In this document: piece by piece, positions 1 through 9,430 of the stretch
Position numbering within the stretch: the stretch's first letter is position 1
Layout of the letters: every line of letters starts with the position of its first letter
The notes under the pieces: generated by a model
What the model was told of the DNA's origin: nothing
Database searches by the model: none
The model's input: only the letters and a program-made list of their open reading frames with translations
Position numbers and translations under genes: made by a program
Origin: Gemmatimonadota bacterium
GTDB taxonomy: Bacteria; Gemmatimonadota; Gemmatimonadetes; Palauibacterales; Palauibacteraceae
NCBI GenBank assembly: GCA_021295785.1
Contig: JAGWBR010000002.1
Span: forward strand, 2,376 to 66,375
Length of the DNA stretch: 64,000 bases
Direction: 5' to 3'

Positions 1-364
1 CGAAGGAGTTGGCGTCAAACCCCGCGGCGTCCACATCGATCTCGTCGCCCACAAACAGCTCGGGCTCTGATTGCTCAACGGAAAGGGTCGCCAGCTCCTG
101 GACGACCGTCACGGCGATCTCGGTCGTGTTTAGCCCCAGCGCGACCGTGACGGTAGTGGTCCCGACACCCCTCGCGGTGATCAACCCAGTGGAGGTAACC
201 GCGGCCACTCTGGGATCTTCAGCCAGCCAGTAGTCTGGGCCCCGCGACATGGGATCGCCGTACTGATCAAGGATGGTCGCCGTGGCCTGTTCTGTTTGCT
301 CCAGCGCCACGAAACCCACCGAAGCGGGCGACACCTGCAGCGAAGTCGCCACGGAAGGCTCCAT
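1..364 (-). CDS. Ig-like (BIG2-type) repeat protein, 5' part only, probable frameshift near its start
   Basis: Partial gene running off the left edge. The frame from ATG at 364 encodes an Ig-like BIG2 domain: beta-strand pattern with LQVSPASVGFVALEQ, then GLITARGVGTTTVTV and a VTVVQELATLSV linker into a second repeat. This is the same domain type as at the N-terminus of the metalloprotease gene just upstream. The oddity is the start. An ATG at 456 overlaps the upstream stop (TAATG), and its frame gives a plausible export signal ending AGARMAGAVAG, but it reaches the Ig domain only if one or two bases are gained or lost near 390-405. The ATG at 364 would give a protein with no signal peptide. 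Either a frameshift or a sequencing error is likely. The Ig-like assignment is firm; the rest of the protein lies outside the window. Confidence 0.7.
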   Translation of the reverse strand, partial: MEPSVATSLQVSPASVGFVALEQTEQATATILDQYGDPMSRGPDYWLAEDPRVAAVTSTGLITARGVGTTTVTVALGLNTTEIAVTVVQELATLSVEQSEPELFVGDEIDVDAAGFDANSF

Positions 365-455
365 CGGTTCCGGAGATTGCCAGCAACCGCGCCGGCCATC
401 CTCGCACCTGCCGCCAGCCGCGTGAGTGTGTCGTCTCGTTCGGTGGTCTTGAGCA

Positions 456-3400
456 TTACCAGTCCTTGTTCTGAGGGGTTCCCCTGCCAAACAGCACCTC
501 TGCGCCCGACCGCGCCAGCTCAGCGCGGCCCGCCGCGGCTTCCTCCGCCGCGGCTCCATGCAGGAATGCCGTGATCCGGCCAGTTGCACTGTCTCGAATC
601 AACGCCACCGGTTCCACTCCCCTGCCGGAGCGGTCGATGGAAGCCACCCGTCCGCCCGGCCCCGTCAGCCGCAACCGGGCCAGCTGCCTCCAGTTCGGGT
701 ACGCCGGCAACGTAAACACGAATCCCGGGAGCGTGCCGTCAGCGGCGGTCTCCATCCCGAACCGCCGGGAAAAAACCGGGCTGCCCGCCGCGTCCAGGCC
801 TTCCAACAGATATGGCCCGTCCTCGGTAGGCTCGCGGGGCCGGGCGTCGATCACCAGGGACGGCATCAGATACGGCCGCCCGGAATCGTCCAACCCGCCC
901 CAGACCACCAGGGTTTGCCGCCGCGCGGGGGCGGCTCCGCGCTCCGACGGAAGCGCCGGGTCGTCCTGCGGGCTGTCCCGAAACCCCAGCACCGCGTTGA
1001 AATGGTACGGACTGATCCAGTAGCCGCCGCAGTATCCCATCAGGTCTGGCTGGCTCGGTGATACCAGCTCGGCCTCGCCGAAATCGTATCCCCAGGCGCC
1101 AATCGCACCGTCCGGTTCGGGATAGTGCTCGTCTGGTCCGCCCGCGCCGCCGCAGGGGGCGTGTTGCAATCCAAGGTTGTGCCCAAGTTCGTGGGCGATT
1201 ACGAATCCGTTGAGTACCGCCACGCTGGTCAGGCCCGGACGGTAAGCCAGACCTGCCAGTTCGTTGGCCATCCCGGGTATGAGCCCCATCCAGCGACGAA
1301 CGCCGGTTTCGCCCGACGTCAACCGCAGAAGCCTCGTTGCAGCCAGAAGTCTGTATCCGTCAATCGTGGAAGTCAGCACGGGGGGATGGGCTCCGGGCCG
1401 GATTTCCGGCAGGGGCAGCAGCGTTCGTGTGTCGTCCAGCAGCGGGGTGGTTTCCCACTGACCGGTCAGGTCGGAAGCGGCCTCCACAGCCGCCGAATCC
1501 AGCGTCTCGGTCCACACCCAGGGGACCCACATCACCTCAAGTGGAGGTGGTTGGCGAACATCCAGCTCGATCTTGCCGCTGGAGGGAATGCGGCGGGTAA
1601 CGCCCAGGGACTCGGGAAGGGCACCCTCCGGGTCAATGTGGACCAGGAACTCGGTGCCCGGCTGGATCAGGTCTCCCGGAATCTCGAAATTCACGGAGCG
1701 GGCCAGGTCGCCCTCCAACAGATACTGCGGAATGGGGGGACCGTCGCGGGCGGGCGAGGCGACTTCGTGCACCCGGTTGCCGCCCCGGTAAAACCTGGCC
1801 TCGACCCGGGGCAGGCCCAGTTCGGTCGCCTGTCTGCTGGCGACAAAGACCCTCAGGAGCGCCTGCCGGCCCGCGATGAGCGGCACGGGGTGCTCCAGGG
1901 ACTGCACGCCCTGCACCAGGTAGGCCTGGGAAGCTGGTGTCTCGCAGGGGTCCACGCGCGCCCTCGTGAGGTTCCGGTACCAGCGGAGCAGTGCCTCGTC
2001 GCCAGAGGGCAGGCACAGACCGGAGCCCGACGTGTTGAACTCGCGCATCCGGCTCAAATGACGAAGCCGTCTGGTAACCGGGCCCGTCATGCCGGGATTG
2101 TCTGCCAGCCGCAGCACTTCCAGGCTGCGCAGGTCGCCGGTCCAGTCGGGGAGGTTTCCGCTCAGGCCGGGAAGGTCGCTCAGGTCCAGCTCCCGCAGGG
2201 CCGACAGGGCACTGTAACTGGCGGGCAGTGGACCCGTAAACTGGTTTCCACCCAGGCGTAGGATCGTCACGCTGGCGGGATCGGCGAACTCGGCAAGCGG
2301 ACCGGCAAAGTTATTATCGCTGACCCCCAGCCGGCTCAGTCCGGTCCGTTCGACCAGAGGTGCCAGCGACCCCGACAGCTGGTTTCCGTCTGCAATGAAC
2401 GCACTGAGGTTTGCCATCCCGGTCCATTCCGGCACGGCGCCCGAGAGGTTGTTGTTCGCCACGTCCAGGATCTCGAGCGAGGTCATCCCCGTCCACGCCG
2501 CCGGGAGGGAGCCCGACAAATCCTGTCCGTAAAGCCAAAGCCTCTCAAGGCTGCCCAGTCTCCCCAGCCCGGGCGGGAGCGGCCCGGAGAGCCGGTTTGC
2601 GGCGAGGAAGACCGAGGTCGCAGACGTCAGATTGCCCAGCTCGGGGGGGACCGGTCCTTCGATGTTGGTAAACCCGATCCAGAGCCGTTCCATGCCGGTC
2701 AACCGGCCCAGTTCGGGCGGTAGAGTGCCGGACAGGGGCACGTTCCAGAGTTCCAGCGTGTCCAGCTGAACCAGGTTGCCCAGCTCGGGGGGGATCGGTC
2801 CGCTCAGGGACGTATCGGCCAGGTCGAGCATGCGCAGAGCGGTCAGCTGCCCGAAAGTGGACGGGATTGTGCCGGTGAGGGCGGTAGAACCGAGACGGAG
2901 TGAGGTGAGTGAGGTCAGCCGCCCGATCGATGCCGGGATGGTTCCCAACATGAGCGGGTTGCCGTGCAGGAGCAGCGTCCTCACGCCGGTCAACTCCACA
3001 AGGGCTTCGGGGAAGAGACCGAACATGTTGTTGTTGGAGAGGTCCAGCCCAGTCACGGTCCCCTCCGCGTCGGCGGTCACACCGTACCAGTCGCCGAGCG
3101 GAGCATCGCTCAGCCAGCCCGTTGCGTCCCGCCACCTGACCCCGTCGAGTTCCTGGTAGATCTCCTCCAGCACCTCGCGGTCGGTGCGGATTTCGACGAC
3201 GATCTGCGCCGAGGCCGTGAGGGAGTGGCCGCCCGGTTCGGCCACCGACGCGGTCACGGCCACCGTTCCCGGGGCGAGGGCCTGTGCCGCGGCGAGGTCC
3301 TCGCGGGGGCATTGGCAAGAGACTGTCGCAACCGATTCGTCGCCGGACGACCAGGACACTCCGCGCAGGGCATCAGGTGCTATCGCGGCCCCCTCCGAGT

Positions 3401-4109
3401 CGAGGGCCGACAGTTCCAGAACCCCGGTGCGCCCGGCGAACAACGGCAATACTGCTGGAGAAAGGGAAAGAGACGCCGGTTCACCAAAGACCTGCACCCT
3501 CGCGGTGGCCTCTATTCCCCCGGCTCGCGCGGTGACCCCGGCGTGACCCCGCGAACGAGCTGCCACCCGGGCCGACAACCGAGCCGGGTCCTCCACGGAA
3601 ACCGCCGCCACCGTTTCGTCACTGCTTGACCAGACCACGGGCGGAAGGGCAGTGGCGGCAATGGCGAAACCCCGCGGATCGAACCCGGTCAGCGCCAACC
3701 GCCCCGAATCTCCCGCGATGAGGTTGAGGGGGGTCGGTTCGAGTTCGAGGAGCGCCAGTTCCTGCTCCACGGTTACGGTAACACCGGCAGTGAGCGATCC
3801 GTGGGCGGCGGTCACCCGGGCGGTCCCCGGGCCCCGGGAAACCACAAGTCCGTTTGGGCCGACCGTGGCGACCCGCGTATCGTCGCTGGACCAACTCACC
3901 CGGGCGTCGGGGATTTCCCGGCCGTCCGAATCGTAGACCGTCGCCGCTAGCTGACGGGCCGTACGGAGCGCCGAGAAAAGAACCGAATCCTGGGAGGCTT
4001 CGATCGAGGCAGCCGGCGGGTGTCCGCCAAAGGGAAGGGGTTCGACCGCCCGGGAACAAGACCCGGCAAATGCCGCCGCCAAAAAAACGGTGAGCGGAAC
4101 GCGGCGCAC
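456..4109 (-). CDS. Lipoprotein metalloprotease with Ig-like domains and plant-type leucine-rich repeats
   Basis: 1217 residues, GTG start two bases after the aminotransferase stop. A lipobox (FAGSC, Cys about residue 18) predicts membrane anchoring. Three BIG2 Ig-like repeats follow to about residue 305, then a cap helix region (DREVLEEIYQELDGVRW) and about 14 leucine-rich repeats of the plant/receptor type, consensus LTGTIPSTFGQLTALRMLDL, to about residue 720. After a beta-rich linker, HELGHNLGLQH at about residue 971 is a HExxHxxGxxH zinc site. Downstream GAWGYD and LMGYC (possible Met-turn) mark a metzincin-like or M66-like peptidase. The family placement of the protease is inference; the zinc motif is visible. 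It is probably a surface protein whose repeats bind a partner or substrate. It shares an operon with the antiporter and aminotransferase by spacing only, without an obvious functional link. Confidence 0.85.
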   Translation of the reverse strand: MRRVPLTVFLAAAFAGSCSRAVEPLPFGGHPPAASIEASQDSVLFSALRTARQLAATVYDSDGREIPDARVSWSSDDTRVATVGPNGLVVSRGPGTARVTAAHGSLTAGVTVTVEQELALLELEPTPLNLIAGDSGRLALTGFDPRGFAIAATALPPVVWSSSDETVAAVSVEDPARLSARVAARSRGHAGVTARAGGIEATARVQVFGEPASLSLSPAVLPLFAGRTGVLELSALDSEGAAIAPDALRGVSWSSGDESVATVSCQCPREDLAAAQALAPGTVAVTASVAEPGGHSLTASAQIVVEIRTDREVLEEIYQELDGVRWRDATGWLSDAPLGDWYGVTADAEGTVTGLDLSNNNMFGLFPEALVELTGVRTLLLHGNPLMLGTIPASIGRLTSLTSLRLGSTALTGTIPSTFGQLTALRMLDLADTSLSGPIPPELGNLVQLDTLELWNVPLSGTLPPELGRLTGMERLWIGFTNIEGPVPPELGNLTSATSVFLAANRLSGPLPPGLGRLGSLERLWLYGQDLSGSLPAAWTGMTSLEILDVANNNLSGAVPEWTGMANLSAFIADGNQLSGSLAPLVERTGLSRLGVSDNNFAGPLAEFADPASVTILRLGGNQFTGPLPASYSALSALRELDLSDLPGLSGNLPDWTGDLRSLEVLRLADNPGMTGPVTRRLRHLSRMREFNTSGSGLCLPSGDEALLRWYRNLTRARVDPCETPASQAYLVQGVQSLEHPVPLIAGRQALLRVFVASRQATELGLPRVEARFYRGGNRVHEVASPARDGPPIPQYLLEGDLARSVNFEIPGDLIQPGTEFLVHIDPEGALPESLGVTRRIPSSGKIELDVRQPPPLEVMWVPWVWTETLDSAAVEAASDLTGQWETTPLLDDTRTLLPLPEIRPGAHPPVLTSTIDGYRLLAATRLLRLTSGETGVRRWMGLIPGMANELAGLAYRPGLTSVAVLNGFVIAHELGHNLGLQHAPCGGAGGPDEHYPEPDGAIGAWGYDFGEAELVSPSQPDLMGYCGGYWISPYHFNAVLGFRDSPQDDPALPSERGAAPARRQTLVVWGGLDDSGRPYLMPSLVIDARPREPTEDGPYLLEGLDAAGSPVFSRRFGMETAADGTLPGFVFTLPAYPNWRQLARLRLTGPGGRVASIDRSGRGVEPVALIRDSATGRITAFLHGAAAEEAAAGRAELARSGAEVLFGRGTPQNKDW

Positions 4110-4111
4110 CG

Positions 4112-5299
4112 TCAGAGCAGGCTCCCTACAGCAGAAAGCCGTTCGACGGCCTGCCGGAGCATGCCTTCGGTCTTGCAGAACGCAAACCGGACCAGGTGGC
4201 GGCCGGAGTCAGGAGAACTGAAGAAGCTGGATCCGGGAACGGGAGTGACCCCGACCTCCCGCGCCAACCACAGCGCAAACTGGTCATCGGGCTGGTCCGA
4301 AAGCCCGCTGAAGTCGGCCAGCACGTAATAGGCTCCCTCGGGCCGGGCCGCTTTGAAGCCCGCCTCAACGAGGGCTGGGTAGAGCAAGTCGCGCCTCGCC
4401 TCGTATTCCGCGCTCAGGTCGGTGTAATAGTCCGGCGGCAACAACCGGAGCCCCGCCGCCACACCTTCCTGCAGCGGTGCCGGTGCCCCAACGGTCAGAA
4501 AATCGTGCACTTTCCGCACGGCGGAGGAGACGTCTCTGTTCGCGATGATCCAGCCAATGCGCCACCCGGTTACCGAGAAGGTTTTCGAGGCCCCGCTGAG
4601 AGTGATTGTCCGCTCTGCCATGCCGGGAAGAGTGGCCATCGGCACATGTTCCAGTCCGTCGTACAGAATGTGCTCGTAGATCTCGTCGGTTATCGCGTAG
4701 GCGTCGTACCGATGGCAGAGCTCCGCAATGCGCTCAAGGGCGGACCGGCCGAATACGCGCCCGCTGGGGTTGTTCGGGGTGTTGACGATTACTGCCCGTG
4801 TTTTCGGGGAAAACGCCGCTTCCAGACGCTCGAAGTCGATGTCCCACGTGCCCGGGCTCAGTGGGGCATATACCGGTTTCGCGCCGCAAATCTCCGTGTC
4901 AGGGCCGTAGTTCTCGTAGAACGGTTCCATGACCACCACCTCGTCGCCCGGATCGACGATCGCCAGAAGCACGGCGGCCATTGCTTCGGTGGCGCCGCAC
5001 GCCACGGTCAGATTTTCTCGGGGGCAGACATCCATGTGGTACCACTCGTAGATCTTGGCGGCGAGCGCCTCCCGGATGTTGGCGGACCCCCAGGTGATTG
5101 CGTATTGGTTGACCCCGCCGCGGATGGCGTCCACCGAACCTGCAAGAAGCTCGTCGGGGGGCGAGAAGTCGGGGAATCCCTGGCTGAGGTTAATGGCCCC
5201 GCATTCATCGGAAACCCGCGTCATCGTCCGTATGACCGATTCCGCGAACCCATGTGTGCGGCGAGCGGTGCGCCACACGCGCGGGAGGGCAACGCTCAC
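4112..5299 (-). CDS. Class I/II pyridoxal-phosphate aminotransferase
   Basis: 395 residues from GTG at 5299, which overlaps the antiporter stop (GTGA); an upstream ATG at 5590 would place about 97 unrelated residues inside the antiporter gene and is rejected. Fold-type I aminotransferase features are clear: INLSQGFPDF near the N-terminus, the NTPNNPSGRVF motif, ITDEIYEHILYDG with the cofactor-binding Asp and Tyr, the Schiff-base lysine in SGASKTFSVTGWRIGW, and a C-terminal substrate arginine in LVRFAFCK. It resembles the kynurenine/methionine/glutamine aminotransferase subgroup, so it probably moves amino groups from aromatic or sulphur amino acids to a 2-oxoacid in the cytoplasm. The exact substrate cannot be read from sequence. 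Confidence 0.9.
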   Translation of the reverse strand: MSVALPRVWRTARRTHGFAESVIRTMTRVSDECGAINLSQGFPDFSPPDELLAGSVDAIRGGVNQYAITWGSANIREALAAKIYEWYHMDVCPRENLTVACGATEAMAAVLLAIVDPGDEVVVMEPFYENYGPDTEICGAKPVYAPLSPGTWDIDFERLEAAFSPKTRAVIVNTPNNPSGRVFGRSALERIAELCHRYDAYAITDEIYEHILYDGLEHVPMATLPGMAERTITLSGASKTFSVTGWRIGWIIANRDVSSAVRKVHDFLTVGAPAPLQEGVAAGLRLLPPDYYTDLSAEYEARRDLLYPALVEAGFKAARPEGAYYVLADFSGLSDQPDDQFALWLAREVGVTPVPGSSFFSSPDSGRHLVRFAFCKTEGMLRQAVERLSAVGSLL

Positions 5300-7200
5300 T
5301 CGGCCCCCTCGGCCCACGGAATGAACCCGGCTCCTTTCAGGGCATCCTCGGCCTCGTCGGTACTGTCCTGGTGGCAGGCCAGGGTCAACCGGTCGCCCAC
5401 CTCCAGGGGCCGGGCGTCGGAGGCCGGTCCAACCCAGCGTCTGGAACGATGGACCAGGGGAAGCAAACGGCCGGCCGACGCGGCCGGAGCCAGTGCCTCG
5501 GACAGACTCTCCTCCGTGCCGCCGCGGGGTTCCTTGTAGGTCCAAACGCTGGTGACCGCCCGCCCCTGGCGGATGGTATGCGCCCACCAATTGTGGTCGA
5601 TCCCTGCCGCAAACAAGACCGCTGCATGGACTTCGTGCGCGTCTCGCGGGCCAACCGGGCCTTCAAGGCCGACTGCCGCGAAATAGTCAGGACCATGCGC
5701 GTCCTGGCTGATCCGGTCTGCAAACAAGACGTTGGATGCCGCGTTGGGCGTCAGGGTGATCACCGCCCGTTTGGAGCCGAGCCCGGCGCTGGCCAGAACA
5801 CGGGCGTCTCCCGCGTTACCGTGGACCGCCTTCAGGTCATCCCGCTGGGCGATTTCAATCTCGCCGGAGTTCGTGTCGATGAGAAGGGCGCGCCCGGCTT
5901 CCGGCGCATCTTTTTCAAGCGAACGCGCCAGCAGGCGGGCGATGGCGTTTGCACCTATCAACGCCCATCCTTGGTTACGGGGCTCCCGAACACCGAGCAA
6001 GCTGGCGGCCGGGGCAGCCGTCAGACCTTGGGCCACCACAGTCGAGGCGATCACCAAAAACACCATCGCGCTCAACTGAACGGCCTCTTGCTCCATTCCA
6101 TGGGCGGAGAGTTCGGCGGCGAAAAGGGAAGTGACAGCGAAAGCCACGATTCCTCTGGGTGCGAGCCACGCAAGAAAGGCTCGCTCGGGCCGGGTCACGG
6201 GCGACCCGCGCGTGCAAAGGCTCACGGCCACGGGGCGAGCGATGAACACCAGCACGGCCACCACCGCCAGTCCCTGCCAACCCAGTGCTCTGACGTCGGC
6301 GAGGTTCACGGTAGCGGAGAGTATTACGAACAGAAGGCCCACGAGGAGAGCCGCAAGCTCCTCTTTGTATTCGGTGAGTTCGCGCAACTCGGCAGATTTG
6401 AGCCCTGGCATGTTGCCCACGACCAAACCGGCGACGGCCACCGCCATAATGCCGCTTTCGGCCAGAATTGCGTTTGCGCCCGCGAACAGCAGGAGCGCGC
6501 ACGCCAGGGTGAACACGTTGCGCAAGTCGTGGGCCAGTGCCCGCCGGGAGCGCAGCACGATTCCCACCGCGAACCCCCCCGCCACCCCGATCACGGCCCC
6601 CAGTCCCAGCCGCATCACCATTCCAAGCAGCCCCCCGCCCAGGGCCCGGGCGGTGCCCAGGGCCTCGCCGCCGGCGAGCGCAACCTCCAGGGCAACCACC
6701 GCCAGAATCGCGCCGATCGGGTCGATCAACACGCCTTCCGCTTCCAGAATCGTGCGCAGTTTGCCCCGGAGTCGGATAGCACGGACGATCGGTTGCACCA
6801 CCGTTGGACCGGTAACGCAAACCAGGGTGCCGAACAGAAACGCGGTCCTGGCGCTCCATCCCAGAAAGAGGCCCGACGCCAGCGCGGCCAGCGCGACGGT
6901 GACCGCGGCGCCGAGCGTGATGAGCCGCTGCACGTCTCTAGCCTGCCTGCGCAACCGCCGGGCGTTGAGCTGGAGCCCGCCCTCGAACAGGATCACGGCA
7001 AGCGCCAGACCCGTGATGGCCTCGAGTCCGTGCCCCAGTGTGCCGGGCCTGACCACGTTGAGCCAGCTCGGTCCCAGCGCCACTCCCCCCGCCATGAGCA
7101 GAATAATGCCGGGAACGCGAACGAGCCGGGCCAGCGCCTGCAGGCACGCCCCCGCGGTTAGCGCGAGCGCGAACGCAAAAGCCGGGCTATCCAGGTTCAC
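5296..7200 (-). CDS. CPA-family Na+(K+)/H+ antiporter with C-terminal RCK-like domains
   Basis: 634 residues. The N-terminal 400 residues are a chain of about 12 hydrophobic segments with the cation/proton antiporter layout, including GVALGPSWL, VILFEGGLQL and TGPTVVQPI. From about residue 405 a soluble part begins with WALIGANAIARLLARSL, a Rossmann-like RCK_N (TrkA-N) domain, followed by a second domain ending in RPLEVGDRLTLAC, resembling RCK_C (TrkA-C). Such domains gate K+ or Na+ antiporters through nucleotide or ion binding. It acts in the inner membrane in pH or cation homeostasis. It is first in an overlapping minus-strand run with the aminotransferase and the metalloprotease. Ion preference cannot be judged. 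Confidence 0.88.
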   Translation of the reverse strand: MNLDSPAFAFALALTAGACLQALARLVRVPGIILLMAGGVALGPSWLNVVRPGTLGHGLEAITGLALAVILFEGGLQLNARRLRRQARDVQRLITLGAAVTVALAALASGLFLGWSARTAFLFGTLVCVTGPTVVQPIVRAIRLRGKLRTILEAEGVLIDPIGAILAVVALEVALAGGEALGTARALGGGLLGMVMRLGLGAVIGVAGGFAVGIVLRSRRALAHDLRNVFTLACALLLFAGANAILAESGIMAVAVAGLVVGNMPGLKSAELRELTEYKEELAALLVGLLFVILSATVNLADVRALGWQGLAVVAVLVFIARPVAVSLCTRGSPVTRPERAFLAWLAPRGIVAFAVTSLFAAELSAHGMEQEAVQLSAMVFLVIASTVVAQGLTAAPAASLLGVREPRNQGWALIGANAIARLLARSLEKDAPEAGRALLIDTNSGEIEIAQRDDLKAVHGNAGDARVLASAGLGSKRAVITLTPNAASNVLFADRISQDAHGPDYFAAVGLEGPVGPRDAHEVHAAVLFAAGIDHNWWAHTIRQGRAVTSVWTYKEPRGGTEESLSEALAPAASAGRLLPLVHRSRRWVGPASDARPLEVGDRLTLACHQDSTDEAEDALKGAGFIPWAEGAE

Positions 7201-7261
7201 CTGGTGGCCAGGACTTTCGCCCGCCCGCCGAGATTCCAGAGTTCACCCAGTGGCCAGCGCG

Positions 7262-9430
7262 CTAGAAGACCACGCCACCGCCGATACTCCAGACGAACTG
7301 ACCCATTTCGGAATCCTCAATTCCCCCGCCGAACCGGTATCCAATGTTAATTGCCGTTACTTGAGGGTATGAGCTGACTGTGGCACCGCCAAACAGCGAA
7401 ATCCCCACGTTCCCGCCGGAGCGCCTGTCCTGGTCGTCGTACCAGGCGCCGGCGTAATCGACGAACGCGCCAATTCCCGCCCCCATTATTCCCAGGAAAT
7501 CGTCCTCCGCAAAGTAGCGGTGCTCCATCGTGAGCCAAAACGCCTGCTCTCCGACGAAGGCGTGAGCGTCCCATAACCTGGGCAAAGCGGTCAGCCCAAG
7601 GTCGAATTCTCCGGCCGGATCGGGGTTCCACTTTCGTCCCCAGCTCGCGTGGGCGAACGTCACGTTGCGCTGGTTGGACCGAACCGAGGCCGTCCCGGAC
7701 AGCTGCATCGAAGCCGAGTCAACCGCCATCCCGGATTCGGCTTCGTCACTAACCCAAATCGCGTTGGCGTCAAACAGGGCGCGCAGCAGCACCGGACCCG
7801 CCGAGGCGCCTGTATAGGCGGCAAAACGCCCCCCGATCCCGGACCGGGGATACCCCAGGTCGGTGCTGATCAGCCGTCCCTCCAGGAAGAGGACGTCGCT
7901 GATGTCCTTGTCTTCTTCGGCGAACCCGTTGTACCGGCGTTCGCGGACGTACCGGCCGCGGCGCAGTTCGATGTAGGCCGACGGCGTGATGTACATGGTG
8001 TCCGCGGGGACGGGAGGATCCTCTCCCGCCGTGGGATCGAGCTCTATCCCCTGGCTGCGGAACTGGACTCCGCCCCCGATTCGCACATACCCCCGGGGTG
8101 AAGCAACCGGGGCGTAGGCGCCGAACAGGTTGTGGGTTGTGAAGGAGGCCACGTATTCGCTGCGCTGAAGACTGTCGGGGTGCTCGATCCGGTGGCGCAG
8201 CAGCCGCCCGTCGAAGATCCCGCCGTGGTAGCTCAACGACCATCGGTCCGAGAACGAGCGGAGTGGTTTGGCAACCGACCATTCGTATACGTTCTGATCC
8301 GACAGGTCGTGCCACACGCCAAACGCGGATAACCCCGTGGAACCAACGCGGTGGGACGTGGCGCGGAGCTCGAAGCCACCCCTGTCGGGGTCTCTCGTGA
8401 ACCACAGGCGGGCGCTGTTCCCGGTACCCAGCACGTTGGCCTCGGTCACGCCGATCGTACCGGTAATGGATCCGTCGGCCCCGACTCGCCCGGAGATGCG
8501 CGGGGCCAGAGTCCAGGCATCCTCGGTGGTCACGGTCAGGGCCAGCTTCCCGTCGACGCGGGCCGTGTCAACCCGAACCTCGGTGAACAGCCCGAGGGCG
8601 CGAAGGTTGCGTTCGCTCTCGGCCACCAGGGCGGGGTCGAGCAGGTCGCCGGCCCCCACGAGCAACTCCCGGCGGACCACGTACTCCCGCGTGCGGGGAT
8701 GGAGGGTGTTGCCCAAGCGAGTCAGGAAGTTGCCGTCGTCCCGGAAAATGTTGGCTCGTTCGACGATGACCGTGTCCACTACCATGCTCTCCGCCACTGG
8801 TTCGCCCGCATCGGGGGGCGGGGGGTCCTGGGCGGCGAGCGGCGGCGACCCCGCGGCAAGGGTGGCCGCCATGGCCGCGGCCACGAAGCCGGCGTTGCAG
8901 CGGGGTTTCCTTGGAGACCACTCCAGGTCGGACCGGCAAGTGAGGTCGCTGCTGCTTCCGCTGCGGAATTTCTCGGCGACCTGTGCGAGTGTGGTTCCGG
9001 CCGGACCCACCACGAAGTCGGGCGCCACATCCGCCAGAGGGAGTGCCAGGTATGCGTGCTCCCCGATTTCGGGGTCCGGCAGCGGGATTGAGGGTTCGGA
9101 GTTCTCCATGTCTTCCATCGCTGAAATGTCTATGTCGATTTGACGCGGGGCGTTCTTGTCGGTTGTCCTGCGCCTGCCCATTTGCAGTTCGAGTTGCCTG
9201 AGGACGCCGAACTTGAGCTCGGCCGGTGTCAGGTCGGTCCGTATCGCCACGGCTGCGTTGAGGAATTGCGGTGGCTGGCCGGACGCCGCCGTCCCGACAG
9301 CCGGCCCTTCGTAGATGCCTGATACCCGCACCACCCGCACGGCCTCGTCCAACCTGTCCAGCGCCTCGATCAGGTTCCGCTCGGGGTCGATGTTCGATCC
9401 CAGGCTCAGCAGGGTCAGTCGAAACGTCAC
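7262..9430 (-). CDS. folK: FolK (HPPK) read in frame into an Omp85-like POTRA/beta-barrel protein
   Basis: One open frame of 722 residues from GTG 9430, which overlaps the folB stop (GTGA). Residues 1-160 are a full 6-hydroxymethyl-7,8-dihydropterin pyrophosphokinase: LLSLGSNIDPERNL, FLNAAVAI, LELQMGRRR and the APRQIDIDI catalytic motif. No stop follows. Residues about 175-200 look like an export signal (RKPR, hydrophobic run, PPLAAQ). A POTRA-like region (VRRELLVGAGDLLDP, LRALGLFTEVRVD) and about 480 residues of beta-barrel follow, ending in GGGVVF with the terminal Phe of outer-membrane proteins. A cytoplasmic kinase joined to an outer-membrane barrel makes little sense as one polypeptide. 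More likely these are two genes whose stop was lost, or the second uses an unusual start such as CTG at 8926. Domain calls are firm, the fusion is not. Confidence 0.8.
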   Translation of the reverse strand: MTFRLTLLSLGSNIDPERNLIEALDRLDEAVRVVRVSGIYEGPAVGTAASGQPPQFLNAAVAIRTDLTPAELKFGVLRQLELQMGRRRTTDKNAPRQIDIDISAMEDMENSEPSIPLPDPEIGEHAYLALPLADVAPDFVVGPAGTTLAQVAEKFRSGSSSDLTCRSDLEWSPRKPRCNAGFVAAAMAATLAAGSPPLAAQDPPPPDAGEPVAESMVVDTVIVERANIFRDDGNFLTRLGNTLHPRTREYVVRRELLVGAGDLLDPALVAESERNLRALGLFTEVRVDTARVDGKLALTVTTEDAWTLAPRISGRVGADGSITGTIGVTEANVLGTGNSARLWFTRDPDRGGFELRATSHRVGSTGLSAFGVWHDLSDQNVYEWSVAKPLRSFSDRWSLSYHGGIFDGRLLRHRIEHPDSLQRSEYVASFTTHNLFGAYAPVASPRGYVRIGGGVQFRSQGIELDPTAGEDPPVPADTMYITPSAYIELRRGRYVRERRYNGFAEEDKDISDVLFLEGRLISTDLGYPRSGIGGRFAAYTGASAGPVLLRALFDANAIWVSDEAESGMAVDSASMQLSGTASVRSNQRNVTFAHASWGRKWNPDPAGEFDLGLTALPRLWDAHAFVGEQAFWLTMEHRYFAEDDFLGIMGAGIGAFVDYAGAWYDDQDRRSGGNVGISLFGGATVSSYPQVTAINIGYRFGGGIEDSEMGQFVWSIGGGVVF

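Noticed and set aside
5254-7161. Long open frame opposite the antiporter gene (635 codons)
   Set aside because: Gly/Pro/Arg/Gln-rich with no family motif; an antisense shadow common in high-GC DNA, while the other strand shows clear membrane segments.
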